Of a stretch of DNA of 64,000 bases, positions 25,901 to 37,900 are shown piece by piece. Made by a program: the position numbers and the translations under genes. The notes beneath the pieces are model-generated. The model made no database searches. It saw nothing but the letters and a program-made list of their open reading frames with translations, and was not told where the DNA came from. Positions within the stretch are counted from its first letter, which is position 1. Each line of letters begins with the position of its first letter. The DNA lies in assembly GCA_026874595.1 (NCBI GenBank), contig CM049306.1:103741142-103805141 (forward strand), read 5' to 3'. Origin of the DNA: Sipunculus nudus (Eukaryota; Annelida; Sipuncula; Golfingiida; Sipunculidae).

Positions 25901-28900
25901 GGGACTGGCCAGCAAATGGTGCTAAACTCCCAGCTTCCATTATACTCCAGGTTTGTATCCAGATATAACTCATTAAATCTGTTAGTTTACTATCATTGTA
26001 TTGGTTATAATTATTTAATGTTAAGCTGTAATTCTTTCCCAGTTTGCTTTACAAATGAATAGTTGTTTGAACTTAATCCAGGTTTTACTTATTATCATAT
26101 ATATCATGATATATTAGTTTCTACTCAATTTATACATGTATTAAACATTGCCCGTATAAAATAGTTCTTAAATATTTATACATGAAACTATAAAAAATAC
26201 AGTAAAAGTTAATATGTACACATTTGTGTAACAGGGCACAAAAACATGTCCAAATAACGTGTGAAACATAGAATGGTTATTTATATAACACCAGTGTTCA
26301 ATCATAAGTATGTGTTAGTTATGCCTCTCTTTACTTTCGTATGACCTGTTCCAGCTATCTACCTCATTGACTTTCCGCTGTGTGAGTCGTACCCAGATGC
26401 AAGTCCACTTCAGCTGCCAGAGAGAAAATGCAAAATTCAATGTAGGTCTTGTAGAAGGTGAAGAGGTGCCATCGAGGGATGAACTGGTGAGTTTGACACA
26501 TTGATCATGTGTTAATTAAAGTATCTGGGAGCAAGGGTTCATATGCAAAGTGCGTTTATATGTCATTATTTGTTATTTAATTTTTCTCTGTCACTCTATT
26601 TACTGTTGTATTACAATAAAAAAGGAGCCACTGTGCTGTCTTATTAATTTATTATGATACAGGAAGATAAAGGCAAATATAAAAATCTCAAAGTTTCGAG
26701 ATTGTCTTCACAATCCTTTCAAATAGCATGATTACATTTCTGGAATTGAATGACAGTATCTTCACTAATTTTAATGTTGCAAATTTAATGTTATGCAGAA
26801 ATGTTTTCATAGAAGTGATGTAATGCAAGATTTCTCATTGAAACTGATATAAAGATCAATGAATCTATTCTTTAAGTACAGAGATACTGGTTTATGCATT
26901 AGTGTCTGCATGAGACAGAGAGACAGACAGAAATGAAAAGGAAGAAAATATTTGTACATTTTTTTTGTCTTTATATGAAAGACTGAATATTCTCCTACTA
27001 GTTGATTTATTACTTTCAATTTTATATGTGCATGGTTTTTGTATCTCTGCCTATGTAAAGTCTTGTATTCATAAAGGATTATATTACAGGGTTATATGAT
27101 ATCTGGAGTAGAGTTTAGCTCTAGGACAGCCAAGGAATTTGCCCGACCTGCAAAGTCAAGGCACAAGTTGAAGGGGAAACTAAATGTCAAACAGAAGGTA
27201 AATATACAGTCATCACATGGTCTTTACACCATAAGGATACGGCACAGTTACAAGTAATGTGTATTTGTACCTTTTTACAGTTGATACAGGTAGCATAAAA
27301 TCCAAAATATGTTTCAGCACTCACTATATATACTGTGAGTATTGATGTTCCAGTGTAATGAAATAATATTAATCTAAACAGCATGGGTAAAAGCTGAGAG
27401 TCTGCCCAAATTGATTTCCTTATTGCCTGGGATCGCCCCAGGTACAGTGCTAAATAGCTGTTGATTTAAGGATCATACCACTTAAGCATTCTAAATAATA
27501 TATTATTGTTATATAAAAGTGAGGTAAATGCTCATGTTATTACCAACTAAGACTTTGTTTAGTATGTGGCACTATTTACTTGTTCACTGGTAGGCTAGGA
27601 TGCTCCTAGTTCATATGTGTCTTTTACGTCAACAGTAAAAAACAGCACTCCAAAACATACAGAACATATTGAATGATAACTGATGTGATCTTGCACTTAC
27701 CATGTTTTCATTATCTGTCACTTGTTAGATCATGATCATGATCACAGGCACAAGCATGGTATGTACTAGTCATTGTAATAGGCTTATATATGTGGTATGT
27801 ACTGGTCATTATGGAACTAGCAGGCTTTTATATGTGGTATGTACTGATCACTGGCTGTTGGTGTTTTAGTTAACATGTACATCCATTGTGATATATACTG
27901 GCTGTCATTTTAATTTAATTTTAGTTTAATTAATTTTTTTATTAAAAATTGATTAAAAAAATAATTATTTTTCAACCAGAACAGTTTTAAGAACTTTGTT
28001 TTACTTTCTTTGTTGGCATTATTTGTGAACTTTCACTACATATTTAATTTTTTACATGTCACTCTGCGCAAACCATGTCTGACATATATGGTATCTATAT
28101 ATGCTTAATTGTCAACAGAATTAGGCAATGGCCTAGATTTTCATTTACTTCACTGTTTATTATGATGTGTCCAATTCATTCAGATATTGTTTCTGCTGAT
28201 GTCTTTTAAAATTCTTGACTGTTTATTGGGATGTTAAGTGGTAAGCCCCAAAATAACACCAAAATCATAAAAAAGTACATAATTTTCATTTATAAAGGAA
28301 TCTTGCATATGTATGGTCATCAGAAAAATTATTTTTTTTAGCTCAGCTGACTCGAAGTCATCTGAGCTGTAGTGATTACTCTGTCCTTTGTCTGTAGTGC
28401 CGTCTGTCCTTCGGTTAACAGGGCACAAATCTTAACCGTTGGACCTAGAATCTTCCTACTTGATATCCAAGGAGGTCCATGAAATTTCTCCTTGGAAACC
28501 TGAAATTAGGCCTCTGTTATCCATATCCTCTGAGCTATGCTTCAGTTGATGGGGATACTACCTACAGAATTGGGCATTGGTAAAATTCCTTTTCTGAATG
28601 TTTTCCTAGTCAGCTGAGTGTCATGACCCCTGGTCATGACTGGTGGTGCCACTTGTATTTTTTTTAATTTTTACAATATTTTCTTTATTTTTGAGACCAT
28701 AAAAAATGGGTTGTCAGTTAACAGGGCACAAATTGTAACCTTTGGACCTTGTATCTTTTAAATTGATATCCAGGGAGGTCCATGAAAAATCTCCTTGGAA
28801 ACCTGAATTTACATCTGTGTTACCCATATCCTCAGGGGGGGGATACGGGGCGTGTGAGTACCCCCCCCCCCCAGAATAACTGAAAAGTTGATACAATAGC

Positions 28901-31900
28901 TCCAGTATCTGAATAACTAATGCATTGATCACCATGATTCTTTGCATACATAATGATCATGGAGTGTATCATCAGTTCCTGTAGACTGAAAGCACCACAT
29001 GTATTTTAAAATTCTTTTTCTCTCTATTTTTGAGACCTTCAAATGAAACAGTCTGGCTGTTGAAAGGGCACAAACTGTAACCCTTAGACCTAGAATCTAG
29101 ATTATATCTGTATATCCTGGGAGGTCTTAGGCAAACCTTGGAACTGGAAATTAGGTCATAATGACCTATATTCTGCAAGATATGTGAAAGAAGGTGATCT
29201 GACCACCCTTTAGGACAGGTTTGCATGAATTGTTAAAGTTGGACCTAGTGACTTCTAATTTGATTAAGATCCTGGGAGGTTCCTGTAAAAATTCTTGGAA
29301 ACCTGAAGTATTGTCACTGTGAACTATATTCTGCAGACTGTGTGAAAGAACATGATTTTAATCCTCTGTTAGTCAGATGGGCACAAATGATAGCAGCTGG
29401 ATGTAGAATAAGGTCACTGTAACCTATATCTAAGGTCTATTGGCAAAGTGCATAATTTTGAGCACTCTGGGAGTCATGTTATCCATTGTTAAAGGTTCCT
29501 TGAATTCAGCTTAGCATCATGGCCCATTGGCCACTTGTTAAAGATTTTATTTATGTAAGATCATGGTCTCCAATGTTTAGTTAAGGTCAAGAGTATTGTC
29601 ATCTTCATGGTCATCATGACCAGATATAAAATGTCCCTGTATGACAAACACTATAATAAAGCACAAACACCCTTCAGCTCTCTCCTGTACAACATGATCA
29701 TGTGTATTAAACACCTGTAAGTCATGGGCATTTCAGGGCTGACTTGTTGTGTTTAAGGATTGGTTAAGTAACTTCACTAGACAGCTTTGTTTACCCTGTT
29801 CTTGAGGTCAAATCGTTTAGGTCATACCAGGTCTATGTCTCAACAGTGAGGTCAAATCATTTAAGTCATACCAGATCTGTGTCTCAACAGTTAGGTCAAA
29901 TCATTTAAGTCATACCAGATCTGTGTCTCAGCAGTTAGGTCAAATCATTTAAGTCATACCAGATCTGTGTCTCAACATTTAGGTCAAATTGTTTAGGTCA
30001 TACCAGATCTATGTCCCAACAGTGACATGTAACGGTTGAAGAACAGGATATGAAAACAAATAAACTCTGGGTGAGAGTGATAATTTTGTTTTCCTGACAG
30101 TTGAATCTACATGAACAAATGACAGAATCCATGGTGTAATGTATGTTTCTATATGTTCACCAGCCAGATAAAAAGAATGCATCTCCTGATGTACAGAGGT
30201 TGTTAGAAATCCCCGAACCAACAGAGAACGATGCTGATGCAGACAAAGAGCTGTACCGACTTCAGCGTAAGACGCGCACCTTGGTGGAGGACTGGTTAGA
30301 ACACTACCGTATCGCTGTCGGCATCAAGTCCCCTCACATACGGAACATGAAGGAGAACCCCAAGAGGAGCCGCCAGGGGGTGTCGTCAGCAAAGTCACAC
30401 TCAGGGGAAACCAGGGTGCTGATTGAAAGAGAGGCTACGTCTATCGCTACTCCTTCAGCTCAGAGGAGAGTGCAGTCTGCTGCTGGTGAGTATTCAGGAT
30501 GACTGTCAGTCCCAGAGTTTTTGTGGAAAAGTCTGGGTACAGCAAAAAGAGCTATCAAAATATGGTTATATTTTAGTATAAACTTATTGCCGAACCTACC
30601 TAATTTTAATCCCTGCTGTGTAAATATAGTGATTTAACCCTGGACCTGCTGTAGTAAGACGGGGATAATCCAGGTATAAGCCAAGGAATACTTTTATAAG
30701 TGTAGGTATTACATGGATATTAGATCCTGGCGCTTAGGTTATTGTCAATTGAATTCCAATATTTCTTTGTATATATCAAAGCTTAAGATGGTAATTTTGA
30801 TACCTGTCTTTATTTCAAGTTTGTGCTACTAATTTATTAAAAATTTTGATAAATTACAATCCCTACAAGAACCTAGATATTCACCAAGCATTCTTTGTTT
30901 GCCACACTCTTATTATCAGAAATCTGCAAATATCTGTGCCCCAAAGAACACATGATTTTATTTTTCCATCTTAAATGGATAAAAAATGTAAACAGAATAT
31001 GTGTGCATGTTTTTATTTAGCCCCATCTAAGGCTGAACGACCACAGAGCACACCGACAGATGAAGCATCCCAGCGACTCTCGCCTACAGTCAAGTTTGAT
31101 GACAGGAAAGAAGAGGTGGAAATTCCTGAAGTAGAATGCGTCTCCCCATTCCCTGGGTTTGTGTCACTTTATACCATAAGTTAAAATAATGTTGTTTTTT
31201 GTGGTGGGGGGCAGGGTGCACTTGATATGCCTTGCAGTGTCACTCAAAAAATGTCTGCCAGTTGACACATACATGCATATACATATACTCACACTGGTTT
31301 TCAAACAATTTGTGTATGAACATGTATATGTGTATGAATTGATTTTTAGTATATGTAAAATTGCATCTTGCTGGAGCTTAAAAGTTTGCTGATTGCCAAA
31401 TTTGACATTTTTTTATACATGATGTTTGTTACTAAATATATGTCAGTATCACTGCAGCTCTATTGGGAGTGTAGACCATTAAGTTTGCACATAGTGACTG
31501 TCTTACATAGTACATGGTGAATAATAAGGTCATATTGTTTCTTTTAAAGGGCCATGCACAGTTAAGTTGTGCACACAGATATCAGCTTCCAACAGTGAAT
31601 CAGTATGTACCTCTGTGTTATCCAGGTCTGTGTCTACAGGAAAGTCGGGAGGGCGGAGTCGGTCAGCACCCTTACCAATGACCTCCATGTCTGTAGAACG
31701 AACATGGTCCCCGCCGCGAGGTGTCTGTCCTGTAGCTCTTCGACAAGCCATTCTTGGTGAGGAGCGGCCAACCTGCAAATGTTCTCGTCACAAAGTCCCC
31801 CAAATAACTGATATTGAGTATGATGAGTTTGTATTCAGCCTCATGCCACCGGGACAGCTAGCCATCATCTCAGTCGTATCATCTCTGTGAGTATTAACTG

Positions 31901-34900
31901 TTAGAACAGAACTCTATTGGACCTGTATTTTAGAAAAAAAAAATCTGAACCTCGTTAAGTGTATCTTAATGTTGCATAAGCTTATATTGTTCTTATACTA
32001 TACTCACTAGGGAGAATTCAGGAATTCAGTTTTTTTTTAAACTATTGACATTTCTAAATCATCTAAGTGGAGTCTGAGTTGTTTATGCATTATCAATAAC
32101 TTAAATTTAAACCTGAATTTTTTGCATTTTTTAACTAAATAGTAATACTGCCCTTCTGTGAGTTATAGTGATCATTCTTTTTGAGGCTAGGGGGGATAAT
32201 CATGTATATCAGCTTCATTATTACGTAATCTTGCTTGGTCTCTCCTCAGATTTCCTGAATCAGGAAATACTCAAGATATGGTAACAAACATCCACACCGA
32301 GAGGAATAAAAATCGCACGCGACCATGTCTACAGGCAAGGCAGGATCCATATCGACTGTTTGTGTATGATTTAGTCACTGCTTCAGAAGATTCCGGTTAC
32401 ATGCAGCCTCTACTTTTGCGAAGACACAACGTGCTTCCTGGCATGTACTTAGTAAGTATGAGCCATGACACCTTGCCCCAAACAGCAAAATAAACAAGGA
32501 TGGAAATATGGAGAAATGTTAATATTGATAATCTGCACTGGTACAGTGATTAGTTATCCATGAGATTAGGGCAGAGCATTGGAAGAAATATTAATATAGA
32601 CCTTTGCCATGAGAATATATAGATAAATACCAACTTAGGATGGTTACTGTAATATTGATTCTAAATTTAATTATAAATCTAGTGTTATTACAATGTCAAT
32701 AGATCAGCCATTGATGTATAATATGCAGTTCCAATATAAAAATCTTATCAGTTAAAGCATTTTCAGTGATTACGTTGCTGCTGTATACACATTCTAACCT
32801 GCCCTTATGTTAAGAGGACCTCATTTTGTAGTTTCTTATTATAAAAAAAAACTTAACAGTAATACAGTAAATTAAACATGTTTGAATTTTTCAGATGTAT
32901 GAAGATGGTAAATTGTTATTCTGTGATCACATTTTTAATGGGTATGGTAATGCTCGGAAGGACTTTCAGAAACAGGTCATGGCAACCATGCGACTCTCAA
33001 ACACAGGCCATTGTCTGCCAAAGGACTTCAAGTTCAGGTAAATTATTGGCAGTATTCAGTATAAGTCCCCGGAGGCATTTACTTCAAAAACATGGAAATC
33101 CATTCTTGGAAGTATTTAGGAATCCATATTTGACATGTTTAAGATGAACATAATTAGAGTTTTTATATAATAGGACATTATAAAGAGAAATGACAGGACA
33201 GTTAAGTGATTAGTCTTCTGCTGTAGAGACATGTATATCTGGTTCAGAAAAGATAAAGCATAATGTAAGGTCACTTGTACTCGCTTCCATGGTTATCTTA
33301 TTGACCATACACAAAACAGTTTTTGAACTGACTGATATCATAATGAAATGATGATATATTTAGTATATATGATAGGTCTGTAAATTGCTAAGGGGTCTTT
33401 GATTCAATTCAGTTGCTAATTATTGCCTGATTTGATTCCCTATTCAATTATTGTAAACAGTCATAAGATTGTGTCAGAGATGTATATGTACTGAATGTTT
33501 TTTCGCAGATGGTGCTAAGATAAACAGTGTACTCAGGCATTTACATGGATCAAGTACTATTTAAATTGTCTCTTACCTTCATGAGTTAACACCTTATTAA
33601 ATATATTAGGTGACTTTCTTTGTTATATATTACAGTGCTTTCTAAATCATGTATACTGATTAATTGAACTTGTATATGTGCTTGAGGTCAAAAGGTATCA
33701 GAACAATTGAAGTTGCAGTAATTGTAATTAATTAATGGATTTTTGCATGCCTGATTTAATTACTGAATAACAACTGATTTCAGTTGAATGTATTGTCACA
33801 GCTTACATATGACAGTATACATTATGAATGTAATTAATATTTTAAGCATAAACCATAAGGACAAAGTGCAGCACTGAAATATTATTTTTTATGTCTTTTT
33901 ATGATTGATGCAATTTTCCTGTTTTCAGTCCCCAACATGGAAGAAAGGGCATGCGATCAGCTTGGGGTGGTGAGATCGGAGGTGCTGGTATAGGACGTCA
34001 TGGCAGCCCAGGATTAACGTTGGAGACTGGGATTGTCAAGAGAACATCAAACTCGTCGCTGTCGAGTGGTGACAGCGAGGAGCATATCCATGGTTACCAC
34101 ATCAGGTACATGATCTCATCACTGCATCCTCACATCACATGTTAAGGGGCCAACTAAACACCCAAAGCAATTGTGATTCAGGGTACCTATGATGTAACAC
34201 CTTTTTAACTTCATATAAGAAACAAAAAGCCTACTTCAGTTGATCAATGATCTCCTATGGAATATATAAATACTGGGTTATTGCATACCTATATGTAAGG
34301 TAAAGTTAAATGCTATTGTCTTGTACACCATTGCTAAGCTTGGTGTCTGCCGCCACCAGGTGGCAGCAACATTATGTTACATAGCCATCATTGCTGTTGT
34401 GATTGATTGTGAACAGAAAACATTTGCATTTCACTTGAATGCACATAATTCATAATAAGAGAATATTGTGTAGAAATAGTCAGTGGGTGATTTTTATCAA
34501 CCGATGCCAGCTTTGTTTAATTTGAGGTCATATGGGTCTTTCATGGTGTTTCTTCATAGGTACCCAGTGTTTTGGTGGACCGCGTGTCAAAGCATGCATG
34601 CTAGGGCTCAATACATAGAGCTAATAACTCATTAACAGGGGTCAGACTACTGGTACATACATGATATACACTGTTGGTTTGCATGTGCACCATGTTTGTA
34701 GATCCTTCCCTTCAGAAAACCTATAGTGGTAACACAATGTGTTGACACAAAATGTCATGCATGTGAATACCTCACTTCAAAAAGTGCTTGTATCACACAC
34801 AAACTGAGGTTCATTGTCAGTATTCACCAGCAAAAAAAACATTAAAAATATTGTGGCCCATATCCTGAACACAAACAGACTAAAGTTACAAAATGAAAAC

Positions 34901-37900
34901 TACATCATATGAACAGACATGTACTTCACTTTGAAAAGATGGCAAGTTGCATTCTGTAGATTAATCTGGTTTATATGACTTATTTCATGATTTTTGGCAG
35001 GAATTGGTTAGAGTAAAATAAAAGCTATAACCAGCGAATCATGCACCAATCTAATTGAACGAACTGTAATGTATAACATCCTCACAAACCTGTGCATGAA
35101 CTGTCCTGTAACACCATGAACATGTCCAGTCTGTTATTGTCTCACATTCATAATGCGTGCTAATAGGTCTCGGGCAGCCATCATGGGTAACCCTACCCTG
35201 ATACCAGTAAGTGCAAATCCTGAATGAAGCACCTCCTCCAACTCCCGTTCTCACTGCTTGCATTTCTGCACACCTACCAAATGTTTTTAATACAAATCTC
35301 TCAAAGAAAATCTCTCTGACCATGAACATGATTATCTAATTTAATCACCAAATTTGTATGATTGTCTAAGAATGAACTCTCCAAAAGATGGTAAACCATT
35401 TAAAAATTTGTATTCATGCATATGAAAATTTGGATTAGTTTTAGAAAATTATATTTTTCTCAGATTTAATGAGATGGGCTTTCTTAGAAACTGATGAAAT
35501 TAATAATTTGTGCCAATAGTGATCATAAATGGCCAAAATACACCCTAAAAGAGCAGATACAATTGCTTATGTGCATATCTTATATATCATTATGAAACTA
35601 CACTGTAACATTTCTATTTCTCTATTCATTTACTACTTTCCAGAGTTTGACAACCCTTTTCGTACCTGCTTATGTCATCTGGTGTCCACCATGATTCAAG
35701 TTGTTTAAAATGGCAAAATTCATTTTAAAAAAGCATTAAGCTTAAATATCTGGCCATGGTTTATACAGTTCAACAAAGTTATATAGAAGGTTACTGGAAA
35801 GAGGCCACATTACTAAAAATCCTTTGAAACTGATGATTGGAAACTGATTTTATGAATATTCTGACAAGTCTATAGGATCATTTAATATAACTCAGAAATG
35901 TAATTCCATGCTCACATATCAGAGGTGTATCCAGTAACCATTATTTGCTTGTCTCATTAAGGTATCCTTATACAGTGGACACCTGATGGCTGAACAGAGT
36001 ATAAGATATACTGACTGTAGATTCTACAGACCTATGATACAACTGTGATGATCATATCATATCAAACAAAATGAGTTCTGTTTTAAGTGTGGAATGGGTT
36101 ACACAAATCAACAGATGACAAATGTCACCTGAGCCAGTAGATGTAGTTACAGCCTTGATGTTGATTGACAGATACAAACATGTCAGTAGATGACATGATT
36201 TGTATCATATTTTGAATGTTGTATATGATGCCTGTGTATATTTATGTATAAAGCCTGGTTTGCTGTGTCCACCTGATACTGCTCTCCGCTGCAGCACTCA
36301 ACAGTGTATATTTCTATACAAAACTAGGTACCCCACCTGGGCAGGGGCGACAGATAACCCACCGAGTCGATTTCCCGACATTTACGCAGCTAATAAGTGG
36401 CTGACGAGCAGGGGTACTGTTAATGAGCTTGCGCGTGCTGTGAGTTTGGTTCAGAATGTTACTAAGGCAGCTGCTGTTATATTTTGCCTATAGGAGCATA
36501 TAGATGCAATTAGATGGGTTCAAGTGGCCAGTCAGTGGACAGAGACTAATATATTATATATAATTATTTATATATCATTACTCCATATAACACTAGATCA
36601 TCGTTGCTGTATCACAAACTTAACCAAACTTCCTCTGAAGAAAGTGAGGGCCTATACAGTATAACCCATTTACCTGTAACATTTTGGTCTTGTATTATGG
36701 CTCCATTCAGTTTTTGTTTTATTTGGTAGAAACCTTGATGGATAGTGATATTAAACCAGTTGTTATAGCCAGAAAGACAGCAAGCGTAATATGCTGTCCA
36801 CTGATTGGTCGATGTCTTCCCATGATGCATCTATTTCCTTCACATAATTAAACACTAAAATTTTGGTTGCAGTGATGTACAGTTGAACCCTGCTCAGGTC
36901 TCTGTGCTTACAGGGACACACCACTTTCATGGCATATATTATTGTCTGTCATAAATAGATATACCTGTTTACCTATGAGATGTCTCACTCTAATTTCAAA
37001 ACCATGAAAAAATAAGGCTCTGCTTCAGTAAATGCCTCCAAAGCAGATTTGACTACCGGTACTAACTCTTGACTTATTAAACTTGTAAAGACTCAGTATA
37101 GCTGAATGATAACTTATTCTTTTAAGAATTCAGTTGTTTGTTTCACTTACCCATAACCTTCTGATATTAATGTCACTGCTAGTTTTCCTAAGCAAATGCC
37201 ACCCCCAAGAGTTTGGTTTTAAATATTACGTAATTGCCTTCATTTTTAAGATGTTATTGATTTCCTTTCACAGCTCCATCAGGGCATTTCCTAACATTAG
37301 TGTTGTATTTAAAAATTTAATATTTTGGCTTTTTCCTGAAGTTATATTTAAATCATTGTAAACATATCATGGAACTGATTTTAAGTTCAGTTTTTTTAAG
37401 AAACTGTGTTTATTCACATGTAGAACAGACTCCTCTATTAACACAGTAATATGTGCTGTGAAAGTGGTGCACACTCCTATATCTGTAGTTGTCTGTCTGT
37501 TGGACATCCAAAGGGAATATATCACACATTGCTGTATTGTGTAGTGCAGACATGGAGAGGTGTGAACACAAATTATATACCAAAGTGTAAAAGCCATGAC
37601 CCAGCATGGTATCACCTAACATGTGAAGTTAAGTTACTTATTGTACGTGTGTGTGTGTACATGTAGGACAAAGCGACAAAAGAAGGGATACCTTAACTTA
37701 GTTGTAAGTATACAGAGGATCGTTAACAGTGGTGATCACAGCCTGTATTGGCTTAAACCTGACTCAGCAAGCATTTGAAGTTGTTATTTGTTTAATACCA
37801 GGCACAACGTGAACAGGTTCAACTGGAATCGTTTTTAAATGAGACACTGACCTCACAGAATCACTGAACCCTGAACTTTTTTTTCCCCTGGTGAATCTTC

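Noticed and set aside
29804-30023. CRISPR-like regular array
   Set aside because: The repeats are directly adjacent with no unique spacers, and the sequence is eukaryotic. The 29-bp, 42-bp and 280-bp arrays fail for the same reason.
36876-36910. Tc1/pogo-like end TACAGTTGAACCCTGCTCAG
   Set aside because: It resembles one end of a TA-flanked MITE, but no inverse partner end was found nearby.
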